The notes below the pieces were generated by a model, which saw only the letters and a program-made list of their open reading frames with translations, was not told the DNA's origin and did no database searches. Both the position numbers and the translations under genes were made by a program. 64,000 bases of DNA from Asparagopsis taxiformis (taxonomy: Eukaryota; Rhodophyta; Florideophyceae; Bonnemaisoniales; Bonnemaisoniaceae), in assembly GCA_030407315.1 (NCBI GenBank), contig JALQPE010001805.1, positions 157,539 through 221,538 of the forward strand. Reading direction: 5' to 3'. The first letter of the stretch is position 1. Each line of letters starts with the position of its first letter. This document shows positions 50,851 to 62,599 of this stretch, one piece after another.

Positions 50851-51760
50851 AGTAAGTTTGGAACGTGTCGCGCGCCTCGTCGGCGAGGAAATACTTGAGA
50901 ATCGGCAACGCTGCGCCTTCGGATACGCCGGTGTCGTCGCATGCGCTCTTGAAATACTTCAGGAAAGATAGCACGGCGATTCCGTCAGCGCCCGTGAAAT
51001 TCTCTCCCTGCATCGAATGGCGCACCAATTTCGCGGTGTTAGCCAATTCGCTCGCAATTGCTCGGTTAAACGCGCGGTCCGTATTACGCAAGCGGTACGT
51101 GCGATACGAAAGCGCGCGCGTGAACAGCTCGTTCAACGGCTGGATCTCTACCAGCCCGGGATGCGCGGGTCCATTGTCGCTGTCCGAAGGCGGGTGGTCG
51201 TCGAATGACAGGTCCTGGCGCGCCAGTTCCAGCCATCCTTCGGGGTCCGCGTTGCGCGCGTAGTTCGTAGGGGTCGCGCGCGCTGCGGTTCGCGTTCGGT
51301 TTTCGCGCGCAGCGACGTTCGCGCGTTCAATATTGTGCTCCTCGCGGGAGTCCATCGTAGTGACGATTAGGTTGTGGACTTGCGCCCTCATCTGAGCCGT
51401 TAGTCCACGTGATTGGCCTTTGATAGCGCGGTCCACCGCAGCTCGTACTTCAGCCTGGAGCATGCATTGGAACGTAGGGTCGTCCACTACTTGTCGAACC
51501 AAGCTCGGAAGCGTTGCGGACGGCGTAGCGTGCACGTCGGGAACGCGGAACTCGGCCTCGCGCTTCGTTGCGGCGCCATCGTCGGACGTTTGCGCGTCGT
51601 CATCAATGCTCGCGAGCGCTTGCGTCGGTAACGGCGGCCACGGGGAAGCGGTAGGGTCAGGGATATGTGAAGCGACCAGTGCGTCGACTGCGTGCGTCTG
51701 CGACGCGACTGGCGGCGGTTCGGTCGGCGCGTTCGATCGCTCGGGCGCGGATGGATCCAT
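50850..51760 (-). pseudogene. Gag-like gene of a third retroelement, 3'-truncated
   Basis: About 300 codons from an ATG at 51760. A Pro/Ala-rich start (MDPSAPERSNAPTEPPP) is followed by helical text: SLVRQVVDDPTFQCMLQAEV, MRAQVHNLIVTTMDSREEHN and FTRALSYRTYRLRNTDRAFN. It ends in LSFLKYFKSACDDTG, then LPILKYFLADEARDTF, typical of a gag capsid region. It is cut off at the junction near 50850, so protease and polymerase are absent. The DNA from here to about 53106 is GC-rich with many CGCG steps, unlike the flanks. Confidence 0.45.
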
Positions 51761-53106
51761 CGGCGCGGTTGCGTTCGATCGCCGCCTAGGGAAAAGGGAA
51801 AAAGGGATGATGGGGAAGGAGAAAGGGAAATTCGGCGCGCGTCAAAATCTCGCGTCGGCGCGTCGAAAAATTGGCAAGTAAAAAGGGAAGCGCTTCCCGA
51901 AAATTGTCTGCGTATCGGGCGCGCGTAGTAAGGGTGAGGGGGACGAGTTCGCTCGCAGGAGGGCTTCTTCCTCGCTCGGAACGCGCAAAGACGGGTCTCG
52001 ATCGTCCGCGAACCCGATATTTTCGGCACCGCCGAACCCGCGTTAGGGTTGCGAACTAGCGCGCGCACGCGCTGCGTCGTCGATCGCGTCGTTCCGCGCG
52101 GCGAATCGTCGTAGTAGGGGTAGGGTAGTTGTACAAACCAGAGAGGCTACAGCACCGCTTCCGGGATAGCGATACGCGCGCACGCGTCAATCGCCCTCGC
52201 TGTCGCGCACGACGAACGGATAAAAGAAGAATTAGAGTAAGCGATAGGTTTGGCGTCCCGTGTTTCCCCAAGCGGAGTTTCTGTGCTTCGCTGAGTTCGC
52301 ACGTCGGTTCGCGCAATTCTAGGTCGAGAGACCAGTTGTAGGACCAGCCGGGGTGGCGATCGCTAAGGGAGTTCTAGAATTGCAGCCGTGTCAGGGCGAG
52401 GTGAACCGTAACGCGCTGGTTGAACTTGCGTTCGCGCGTCGCTCGGTCGCGCTGGCGAACGGGTGGTACAACGGCGGAACGCGTAGGGAACGATCGCAAC
52501 ACGGGATTCGCGGGCCGGCGCAAGCCGTGATCTCAGGGTGAGATCACCGAGTAAACTCGAGCACGACGCGATCCACACAGGGGTCGTAAATCCCTGGCCT
52601 AGTGGCGTGCGACGCAACGCGCGCTATCGCGGTGCGACGCGGTTCGACGATCGGTTTATGCGCAGCGCGCACGCGAACGTCGGCGATCGTGAGCAACCCG
52701 CACGCAACGTTGTAACGCAATCGGTCCTCGCGATTCGCTAAACGCTTAACTCGTAGCTGCGAAGATGCTGACTGTTTATTGGTAAGGTGCGAAGCGGAAC
52801 GACCATTAATAGCTAACTACTAAGGACAGGTTGTCCTTGCGCGGCCGGCCGGCGGCCGCTCGCTCGCACGCAAAAAGGGAAATATTTGGGAAAAAGACTT
52901 TCGTCATAAAAAACCCAAAAAGGGAAACAAAGGGAAATTCGTCGAAATCGCCACACGTGGCGCCGGGTTCGCAATCGCACGCGTTCGCGCAGGTGCACCG
53001 TGACACGTAATCAGTTCGCCACGCGTACGCTCGCTTACTAACTCAGCGCGGATGCACGCGGACTCAACTCGTCGATATCGCCTCAACCCGCGTTCGCGTT
53101 AGCGGC
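51761..53106 (-). other. GC-rich leader/LTR region of the third retroelement
   Basis: CG-rich, non-coding, with frequent GCGCGC and CGCGTT steps. The sharp change to AT-richer DNA after TAAATTGCA at about 53110 marks the likely outer boundary; read on the minus strand it would start TGCAATTT, consistent with a TG-starting LTR. No second LTR copy was found. Confidence 0.35.
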
Positions 53107-54439
53107 ATAAATTGCACCACACTTAGACTATAAACAATGCATATTAGAAATAGAAACTCAGACCGAAAGAAGATTATTATTGCTTGAACGGTGCACAAAG
53201 CAGGCCTGCCGAAAAGTAGTACGTCATACTGTTCTCAAACTACAGAGCTTGATTCGATTTTTGTACGACTAAAATGTTGTTTACAAGGTTCAAGTGCAAT
53301 AGCATGCACCTTGGTACATATAAATGGTATAACATTTACATTATGACTCCATTCAATGAACAGAATATTGTTCTACGAACATGTGGAATAATAACGGAAG
53401 CGGATAATGAATCGTTCCCACCAAGAGTATTTAGATTAGAGATCAGACAGATAACATGTCTTTCCACAGTCATTGCTGGTTGAACTACGACTGGCACGCT
53501 GGAATCCTTCAATTCAAGAGAGTTCCGGGCGTCCAATGAGATCGATGGATTCAAGGCTCATAATTCAAGAAGTACATCTCGTTCCGAAAAGTACAGAAAG
53601 CGCTCATTTGTGACATATTTACATCCCGAGCGCTTATAACTGATTAGAAGCTGGTTCCCGTTCTGCTATAAAGCAGTGTAGTATACGTGGCAATTCCGAA
53701 ATTGCAAATATTTACGTTTTCCGCGGAATTCGAATTTCGGCGGACACGACCGGCGACAGCAATGCACGAACATTGCTGGCGCATGCGCGCGCGCAACCGG
53801 CACACGTGTGCAACGAACGTACTGGCAACGGCCAACGGACCAACGGGTCCCTACGTGTGACCCACAAGGTCCTTTCCCATTCGGGGACGTTACGAGCAGT
53901 GTTTACACTGTAAAGCGATGCCATCGTGGCTATATAGGTATTGGCATCGTGCCGGGAGGGAAAGGGGACAATTCATCGAACGAGCAACGGCTCTAGTCTA
54001 CGACTGACTTCTACGTTTTACGTTTACGTTCTGCCTAACGAGGCTTCGTCTCCGTCGAGCTGCGTACTCCCTACCCATCGCCGCACGTAAGGCTGATTGC
54101 GTGTAGTGCCTCCGGGCTTGGTCGAGAGCGCCTCCGGTGACGTACCACCTCGTTTGCTAACGTAATCCTCGCGTGGATTGTTGCGTCGTGACGCTCGTGT
54201 CTACTCGCTAACCACTCTACCTTCTACCGTTCTAACAATACAGTCAAACACCAGCGGGTGGACTGCTCGTTTCGTTTCGTAAGGACAGCGTGTCCGTAGC
54301 TCGTACCAGCTATCTAGAACTAACGTTGTTCCACACTGGTCTCTCGACCTAGAAGTTGCTACGAGCATAACGACAACCAACGAGGTTGAGCTCTTTTACG
54401 TTAACGAAAAACTACGTGCTACGCTACAGACGACGGTCT
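53107..54439 (+). other. Remnant of second element, then leader of a fourth element
   Basis: 53107-53640 is AT-rich with possible gag remnants. 53640-54439 is non-coding; GCTATATAGG near 53929 could be a TATA box, followed by a long leader before the next gag-like frame. Boundaries are not determinable from one copy. Confidence 0.3.
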
Positions 54440-54945
54440 ATGAATTACGCTGTGTCGAATTCCAGCGCGTCGCCCAGGCAACCGTTGCCAACGTCAGCGG
54501 ACGCCGAAGCCGACGTGGCCTTGTCAGCAGAAGCGATCTTCGCGACTGATCGATCTATCCCGCCGGATATCGAGGCGATCGGCCAGCTACCACGTACAGT
54601 AAGCCCGTTTGAGTCCGTGAGTATGGACCCCGCAACGCGCGGTCAGCTCAATGAAGGGAACGTGACTCCCACGGCACTACGCGTAGTGTACGAAGACCTT
54701 CGAGGTCACATCGAAAGGGCGAGCGACGCGGCCGTCGACGAAGCCGTAAGGCAGAGAATCGGAGTCTCGGAGCGCGAAGCTCGTGCGTTACGTGAACGCT
54801 CAGCGACCCTCGAACGGGAAAACGAAGATTTACGAAACCGCCTCTCCGCCGTGGAGGGAAGACTCGACTCGTTTGTCGTAGTATTCAACGAAATCGTCGC
54901 CGGACGTTCCGCTCCGCCGAGCGGAAGCGATCCGAATTACGAACA
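54440..54945 (+). pseudogene. Gag-like coiled-coil gene of a fourth retroelement, truncated
   Basis: From the ATG at 54440 the frame has a Ser/Pro/Ala-rich start, then VYEDLRGHIERASDAA and a coiled coil (RERSATLERENEDLRNRL, about residues 115-145). It runs into CACTACGGTG at 54944-54953, the start of the next element, and stops soon after. Gag identity is inferred from context: leader upstream, coiled coil, and truncation by a mobile element. Confidence 0.4.
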
Positions 54946-54954
54946 CTACGGTGT

Positions 54955-55175
54955 TGAAAAGGGGGCCTCAGACAGTACTGCGAGACAGTGATTTTTACTG
55001 TCTGAGACAGTAAAAATCACTATGCGGCAAATGAAAATTAATGCCACACTTGGAGACAGTGATTTGCACTGTCTGGCAGACAGTACGGAACACTGTCTGC
55101 AGACAGTAAAAAACACTGTCTCACAGTACTGTCTGAGGCAGTGAATGGAGACAGTAAAAATTAATGATTTATTCA
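54955..55175. repeat. GACAGT/ACTGTC motif array
   Basis: More than fifteen copies of GACAGT or its complement ACTGTC, often as facing pairs (for example GACAGTGATTTGCACTGTC), giving many small hairpins. It lies directly inside the element start, like the subterminal repeats that bind transposase in several DNA-transposon families. Confidence 0.8.
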
Positions 55176-55302
55176 ATAGTTGGATATGATGTAATTTACT
55201 GTACTGGGCAGTGTTGGCGGATAGTGTTTTGTATTGGCCAAGGCAACATGGCCGGATAGTGAAATACGCTGCCTGGGACAATAGATGGAACCAACACGGT
55301 GC

Positions 55303-55690
55303 ACTGTCCTGGGCAGTACCTGGAGACAGTGATTTTCACTGTCCTGGGCAGTACCTGGAGACAGTGATTTTCACTGTCCTGGGCAGTACCTGTAGACAGT
55401 ACTTTGTGCTGCCCTGGGCAGTACCTGTAGACAGTACTTTGTGCTGCCCTGGGCAGTACCTGTAGACAGTACTTTGTGCTGCCCTGGGCAGTACCTGTAG
55501 ACAGTACTTTGTGCTGCCCTGGGCAGTACCTGTAGACAGTACTTGTGCTGCCCTGGGCAGCACCTGTAGACAGTATTTCGTGCTGCCCTGGGCAGCACCT
55601 GGAGACAGTACTTTGTGCTGCCCTGGGCAGCACCTGGAGACAGTATTTCGTGCTGCCCTGGGCAGCACCTGGAGACAGTAAAAGTAGTGT
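55303..55690. repeat. 35-bp minisatellite, about 11 units
   Basis: Unit core CCTGGGCAG, then A/GCCTGT/GAGACAGTA, then a variable TTTGTGCTG. The period is 35 bp (for example core at 55448 and 55483), with one 34-bp unit near 55535. Each unit still contains GACAGT, so it grew from the neighbouring array. Variants change gradually from left to right. Confidence 0.9.
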
Positions 55691-56379
55691 CCTGATATAG
55701 TAAAATTCGGTGTCTGGGAGTGGTGGATGAGATGGAGCGTCACGCTGTCGTGGGCATCTTTCCGGGGTAGAGGAAGGCAGTTCTAGCGCTATGAGGATGG
55801 GGCATGGACGGTATTCATATGGGAATGGACAGAATAGTACGGCTAGGAATTTTATTTCGTAGTGACTATGAGCTAGCGAGAGGTATACGCGGTAGGATAG
55901 GTAGCAATCTAAGAGGGTGCGATATGGGAAGCTTCACTCTGGATTTGTTTATTTGCGCAGGCTACATTGAGAATAAACAATCCCTATGTTAAAAATGCTA
56001 CTACAACTAACACTATTCCGACGAGTAAAACTAAACTACTAGAAAAGTCTAGAAATCTATCAACTGATTGAGCTGCATGAATAAGCTAGGAAATGAAGAG
56101 AAGAAGAAAAAATGATGTAGAGAAAGGAAACAAGTTAGTGACGTTGAATTGGAGAGGGAAATTGATGGTGATTAGGAGACTAACGTACCTTAACAAATAC
56201 CATTGCATCCCAAATTGAGATATGTACTCACAGGCAGAAAAGAAAAGTAGTGGAGAAGTGGTAAGAGAGAAAGATAAATGAAAGTAGAAGTGGAACACTC
56301 ACCGACTGGAAACCTGAGAAAGAGAAAACGAATAGAAAACTGGGTTAGTGGCGTGAGTTGTGGAAACGTACCATCATGG

Positions 56380-56520
56380 TTCATATCCGTCGGAGACAAA
56401 GCAACAACTTTGGCCTTGGAAGCCGTATTGATGATCTAAAACTTACGCTTTGGAAGCAGTTTAGATGATCTATACGGCTTCCACGGCCAGGGTTGTTGCT
56501 TTGTTTCCGACGGATATGAA
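56380..56520. repeat. 141-bp long hairpin
   Basis: The arm 56380-56442 (starting TTCATATCCGTCGGAGACAA) pairs with 56459-56520 over about 62 bp with seven or so mismatches and a 16-base loop. A transcript would fold like a plant or algal microRNA precursor. Confidence 0.8.
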
Positions 56521-57499
56521 GATGGAAACAGGGATCTCCAGAATCTGTTGTTTAAGTAGCACTCTGCGGGCGGAAATGACGTGTAGGAGAACAATAGAGG
56601 GATGAATTTGAAACAGAGCGGTGCGATGGGAGGCCCAGAAAAACGATACCTAGGCTGCGAATTACGCTTGGAAGCACATGATCTGGCAGAGGAGGCGCAC
56701 ATTATCGTATCTTCTACCGCCTTTTATTGTCTAGAATGACGTCATCACTACAGAAATATAGGAAAAACACTAGCATATGGGGCCTACAGGACAGGCGGAG
56801 GTGAAGAGTAAGAAAAATGGCGCACTTTCCTGGACGAGGAGTCCGCCCTTCCAGTGCTGATGTGGATGGTATATATCGATAACGTCATTGTATGCTCCGA
56901 GTACACTTGGCAGGCAGTCAAAGCGGGCCACGTGGATGGTGGCGGTTAGGAAACAGCAGTGTCGAAGAATTTTTATAATTTTCATGTTTCAAGCGAGCAG
57001 TGAGTCTGCATTGCAATATATAAAGTATCCTAATTTAAGATATCACACCGAGTACGATTCAACGAGACATCGTGTTTTCACCTTGTGAATAGGGCCGAGA
57101 ATATGGTAGAGTATACGAGTAGGAACTACGTGCATGAGAAAATCAGATTCAGTATTAGTGCTTAGAGCATCACTGCGTAACAAACGGAAGTGGATACGTC
57201 TTGGCCAGGCTGGTGTTTAGGGAATGCGATACAAGATAGCAAAACGATATTGAGTAGGTCGAGCCCGGATGAAATAGCAATCATTGTGCATAAAGTAATG
57301 AGCATAGGACAAATCATTGTGGTGAAACAGTTCATTGGATCGAATGAAAGCCAGGAAAGGTTTCTTAATGGTTGAATTTAGTGGCGGAGAAATATAATTC
57401 TGCACTATAGCGGAGAAGTAGCGGAAAAGAGTAAATCTCCTTCAGCAAGCGAGACATGCATCAATATTGCCCAGTATAGTTCGTCTGAAGTGCAAGTTG

Positions 57500-59690
57500 A
57501 ACCTCGCAAAGTGAATATCAGAGGTCGTTGGCTAGTGGTTGAAGAAGTCTGCAACGATGGAGCAATTCTTGAAAACGGATTTGGCTGCAGAAAACTATTC
57601 CGAACAGGCCAGAGTTCGTGCAGTTCTCTTCGACGGAGAATCTGGCTGGGTGTACGGGTGAAATTGTTGTTCAACGGATCGTTTAGGGGTGCTCCGGACG
57701 TCCAAAATTGTGTCAACCTCGAGATGACGGCGTACTACACTTGTAGCCGTTGGTGGGCGGGCTGAAACCGAAACTCGGTTGGTACCATGGGCAGGAATGG
57801 ATTGCTGGTTGTGTTGGAAATCTTCGGGTACGTGAAGGAGGTGGCCGAGTATTGGAACGTTTCGGATGTGTTGAGGATGCTGGATGGCTCCATTCCCAGC
57901 GTGGGTGACCCGAGCAAGAGCTTCGACATTCACTCACGCGTTGTCGAAGTTTTTGCGCTGATGGTGCCCAAGAAGGGGTTCTGAGCGGACTTACATCCCA
58001 AGGAAGGCCCTCCCAATGGCTCCAAGTTTGAGAAATCTTTCCCAATCGGAAGTCTGTGTTTTGAAAGGACGCCAGGAAAATGCTCCTGCGCGTAACTGGC
58101 TACCGCGACATGTAAATGCGGACAATTTACGTGGTGGACCCACACATCCCACATGCTGCGCTCCCAGTCACATGTGGTCATGATTCCGCCAACCCTTCCC
58201 TTCCTTTCCATTTCCCTGACCATCCCTTCATCCTCCATTCCTTTGCCTTGAAGAATCCAATTGAGGTAGTACCACCTCAATTAGATTCTTCCAGCTATTC
58301 CGAGGCTGCCTCTGTTTCTGCCACTACCCCTGTCGTGTCTGCATCGTCCGGAGTGGAAACTTCTGGGAAAGTGCCCAAAAGGAGTACCTGCCTGAAAGAG
58401 AGTCGTTCCGGTCGTGGTGGAACAGCGACGGCGGGTGGTGCGAGCCTGTTCAGGTCGTCGAGCTGGAGAGCGCACCCAAGGATGCGGGTAAAAGCTCCAT
58501 CCTCGGGAAGCGCAACTGGGAAACCGCTTCTGCGACGCCCGAGCCCTACTACCAAAAGAGGAAGCTCAGTGAGACTTCATCAAAGTCGTCGTCAAAGAAA
58601 TCCAAGTCGGCTTCCAGAGGACGTTTCTCGGGAGCCGATTCTCCAGTTCGACGACGCCCATGAAAATCCTATTCCCGACAGTATCGTCGATGAGAATGTG
58701 GCCGCCGTTCTCCCCAGCAATTGCGTCTGGTAGCCCGATAAGTACTACATGGAATTACGACGGTAGAGACGGTGCGGGCGGAAATAAAGGCGGCAGCATT
58801 CCTGGCAGCTGCATCGCCAGGTGCTGAGGACTCGGTGGTGGAATAGTACTTTGCGGTGAAGCGGCGTTGCTGGACAACATGGGGGTGGTTGTTGTGGAAG
58901 GCCTCTTGCAGTCGTCCACGGCTGGTAGCGCGACGCATGACCTCTTCAGTCACTTTTCTCGCAGTTCCAGCTGGTTGAGGAGGTTGAAAAGCCACAGAAA
59001 CCCTCCCAGCAGTCTGATTCTGATTATGAAGACAGGAAACCACAGGACGAGCCCCCAGATTTCGCCAAGCCCGGTTTTGATCCTTCGCCGTGGCATTCCA
59101 TCCACAACGTGGGTGCTGCGAAGGACCGCATAGATGGTGGTCGTGGGCGACTCCCCCTGCCGCGGTGTGAATTGTGCGACAAGCTGGAGGAGGGGAATTT
59201 GGATATGTACAGGAACAAGTTGGTGGCAGAGCTGCTCTTGGTGTTTGTGCGGATTTCTTGAAGTTGGGAATGGAGGGTGAGGATCCTGTCTTTTTCCCGA
59301 AGACAGGATTACGGCTGCTTCTTAAAACAGATGGGGCTGCGGACCAGGATGGGCACACGGACTTCTGAGATCCCAATTTTGAGGAGTCGGACCTACCCAA
59401 TCCCCATCCTATTTCATGATGTCGAGCGGATCCGATGGGTTCTTTATAGTAGCTGCACCTTATAGTCATGTATGCCTGGTCCATACGGACGCCGACATGT
59501 GGAAGGTTCCCGTTAACCACTTTTATGTGCCACCCTATTCCGTCTTAGTTGATCGCGGTGACCTTTACCATTACGGGGTTCGGCTTCAGGTGGAGGATCT
59601 TCCTGTGGGAGCAGAATTTAGTCTATGGTCTGCCCACGCGCGGGCCAATCTACTTGAAGACTGAGAAGGACGTCCTCACGGACCACATCC
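57500..59690 (+). pseudogene. Broken element-borne gene ending in a dioxygenase-like beta-helix domain
   Basis: Protein-like text continues for over 2 kb in shifting frames. SFRSWWNSDGGWCEPVQVVE, then KSSILGKRNWETASATPEP and a Lys/Ser-rich basic stretch, lie at 58370-58660. VEKPQKPSQQSDSDYEDRK, then FDPSPWHSIHNVGAAKDRID and CELCDKLEEGNLDMYRNKL, lie at 58965-59240. FFPKTGLRLLLKTDG, then QDGHTDF, is at 59292-59367; in another frame GFFIVAAPYSHVCLVHTDAD, then VLVDRGDLYHYGVRLQ, is at 59430-59600. The H-x-D and the later D-x-G-D-x-x-H resemble the iron-binding double-stranded beta-helix of 2-oxoglutarate dioxygenases. Several frameshifts and stops make it inactive. The rest is unrecognised. Confidence 0.5.
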
Positions 59691-60056
59691 ACACCGTCGA
59701 ATATTAAAAGTATGACAGGAGCAATAGATAGCATACGAGAAGTATTAAAACCTATGCTATTGTTCCCTGCTATGAAGTTCTGTCTTTCTCATCTCAACAT
59801 TATTCGCTTAGCCCACCTTTCTATTTTCATCTATACATCTGACCTTCATGTCATAGTTTAGTGCTACTAAGCCTATTGATTGCTACATTTTTGTATTAGT
59901 CTACAACTTTACATGATTTCACTAGCTAGACCGTAGGGGGAACTAGTTTTAGACCTTGACAACCCGTGAGGTTCGACTATAAGAGACGTTGCTGAGATAA
60001 CACATGACACAGAATGCTCCTGGAAGCCACTCACAGCCGTACAAACGTTCTGCTGA

Positions 60057-60655
60057 GCCATGTTCCTGACTTCCCAATTCCTTGCTCACCCTTCCCTAGG
60101 TGGGAGGGGGACGGAACTCTCAGCCCCTTACAGCGGAAGCCGTTTACCGGGGATTCTTACAGCAAAGTCATCGTTACGATGACTTTGCTGTAAGAAAGCG
60201 TTTCCATTACAGTGGCCAAGAATTTTTTCACCGGGTAAAAAAATCATGGCAGCTGTAATGATTTATTTTCTTACAGCAAAGTCATCGTAACGATGACTTT
60301 GCTGTAAGGAAACGTTTCCATTGCAGTGGCCAAAGAAATTTTACCGGGTAAAAAATCAGCAAGATTTTTACCGGGTGAAAAATCGTGGCTGCTGTAATGA
60401 TTTATTTTCTTACAGCAAAGTCATCGTTACGATGACTTTGCTGTAAAAAGCGTTTCAATTACAGTGGCCAAGAATTTTTTACCGGGTAAAAACATGGCTG
60501 CTGTAATGATTTATTTTCTTACAGCAAAGTCATCGTAACGATGACTTTGCTGTAAGCATCCCTGGTAATTGCTTCCGCTGTAAGCGGCAGGGACTTCCGT
60601 CCTTTTCCGACCTAGGGAAGGGTGAGGAAGGATTATGAAGTCAGGAAACAGGTAT
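60057..60655. repeat. Fold-back cluster 1: 600-bp inverted repeat with four 37-bp palindromes
   Basis: The core is an 18-bp arm TTACAGCAAAGTCATCGT, one central base, and the exact reverse arm. Copies are at 60157-60193 (centre T), 60271-60307 (A), 60410-60446 (T) and 60519-60555 (A). Between them are smaller palindromes that also start TTACAG and end CTGTAA, around TTACCGGGTAA-like centres. Outside, CTTACAGCGGAAGC faces GCTTCCGCTGTAAG, and CTCACCCTTCCCTAGG faces CCTAGGGAAGGGTGAG, so the whole cluster is one nested inverted repeat. Confidence 0.93.
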
Positions 60656-61714
60656 AGGAATGGTATGGACGGCTGTAGGCGGCATTAGGTAACACATTGT
60701 GTTGTTTACACCCGGTTTGAGCTGGGTGTTGTGTCTAGTATGGTTGGAGGAGTGTACGAAATTTCTACCACGTGGTCGGAAATGGTTCAATTTTCTCACG
60801 ACAGAGATTCTGACTTTCGAAATTCAAACTCGTTAAAGTGGCTGGAGTTGGTGTGAACACCTCCAGGACCTCTGGGAAGGATCTGGTACACATGTCCTGT
60901 GACTGCACGCGGTTATCCTCTCTGAAATCAACCATAGATTATCGGAGGGCAAAATCTACTCTTGGTGCCGTGTGGCACATTGACTATACAAAACCGTCTG
61001 TTTCCAGTTTTTATATACTTTACTCTCGAGTAGATAGGATTTCAGCTGTCCGAGTAAAGAATGGGCCATATAAATGTTCATTTCAACACAAGCATTGTGC
61101 AATTCAACCTCTTCCAGGTCCAAAAACTTGTCCAGAGTACACTTCCAGGCCATCGCCTGGGAGCGTACTCTGACAATTTTTTGGACTAAGTGCACTTTCA
61201 GTGCATGCACTTGGAGGCATCCAGTTCCAAATCTACGTCGTTCCGACAAAGTTGAATTTTGGCCATGGCCGAAATTCATCATATCTGCAGTTGTGAGTCT
61301 GATGACCAAAAATCGATGCATTCTGCCAGCCCTAATGCGCAAGCCAGAAGCTTTACGGACAGATAAAACACCTTTCTGTAATCCCCAGAGCCACTCCAGC
61401 CCTTATACACTACGGTGTTGAAAGAGGGGCCTCAGACAGTACGGTGAGACAGTGATTTTTTACTGCCTCACTGTACAATGATCTTCAGGAAGTAGGATAT
61501 TCTCTAAGCCTAGCACGGGAGAGAAAGATGGAAGCGTAGGCATGCAGAAGTATAGAGGCAATAGTATGTGTAGACTATGGCAGTGGTAGAAAAGTATTCA
61601 TGCACGAAAAGGACTGGTAGAGTGACACTAGAGAAGTGATGCTTAGCAGGAAGGGATGTGGAGATGATGAAGAGGACAACAGACATGAGATCGAGGGTTG
61701 AGACCAACGGCTTA

Positions 61715-61990
61715 CAGACGGAGCAGTTTACCAGGGATGTTTACAGCAAAGTCATCGTTACGATGACTTTGCTGTAAGAAAACAATTCATTACATAGCCA
61801 TGATTTTTTTACCGGTAAAAAATTCCTGGCCACTGTAATGAAAACGTTTTTCTACGCAAATCAAAGTCATCGTAACGATGACTTTGCTGTAAGCATCCCT
61901 GGTAAACTGCCTCAGCTGTAGCGGCTGGGAGCTTGGTCCCTCCCTCAACTTGGGAAGGGTGAGCAAGGAATTGTGAAGCCGTAAAACATG
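61715..61990. repeat. Fold-back cluster 2: two 37-bp palindromes
   Basis: Cores at 61741-61777 (centre T) and 61856-61892 (centre A; its left end is damaged). Outer arms CTTACAGACGGAGCAGTTTA and CTGCCTCAGCTGTAG are diverged. It lacks the inner cores of cluster 1. Confidence 0.88.
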
Positions 61991-62599
61991 GCAGAGGGAT
62001 GGTTTGGACGGCTGTTAGCGGTGTTGGGGAGCACTCTGCGTCGTGCTAACCCAGTCTGGGCTGGGTGCCCTGCCTGGTACGGCGGGGGAGGTGCACAAAA
62101 TTTCAAACACAATTTCCTCAAGAGTGAAATTCGATTGTCGAAACTCAACCTCCCTAAATGAACTAGAGCTGGCATGAGCACCTCCAGGACGTCTGGAAAG
62201 GTACTGACAGCACGTTTTCGGAGCATTGGCGCAGCTGTTCTCTCTGAGATCAAGCATAGAGTATCCGTGGCCAGATTCTATTCCTGGTGCCGTGTGGCAC
62301 AGGACCACACCAAATCGCCCTTTTCCAGCAACTATAGATTTGAGTTACTAGGAATCTAGCTGCCTTCAATACCAACATAGTTGGTAAGTAGGCTAGCCTA
62401 GGATTGTAGGAAAATCAGGAAGGAGGGGAGGGTAGGTATTCAGCAACATGAAGGGGATAGTATGAGTAGATTATGGCGGTGGTAGAGAAGGATTGCACTC
62501 ACTGAAGGGTCGGCTGGAGTGACACCGGAGTCGACATAGAAGGGAGGTTGGATAGGCTGGGATGAAGGAAGACAGAACATGAGAGAGAGGGTGAAGCCA

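Larger units (their letters stand above)
54944..61408 (+). mobile_element. Unrecognised mobile element, unit 1 (starts CACTACGGTG)
   Basis: The sequence CACTACGGTGTTGAAA, then GGGGCCTCAGACAGTAC, begins here inside a gag gene and recurs in the same orientation at 61409. The text just before the second copy (61060-61403, ending GAGCCACTCCA) is repeated at 63728-64000. So units are joined head to tail, with CACTACGGTG as the start and ...GAGCCACTCCAGCCCTTATA as the end. Unit 1 contains a GACAGT array, a 35-bp minisatellite, a long inverted repeat, a broken gene (57500-59690) and a fold-back cluster. No inverse copy of the start is seen at the end, so it does not look like a TIR transposon. Confidence 0.6.

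Noticed and set aside
55196..55743. Repetitive minus-strand frames (YCLQVLPRAAQSTV-like repeats)
   Set aside because: They are translations of the 35-bp minisatellite in rotating frames, not genes.
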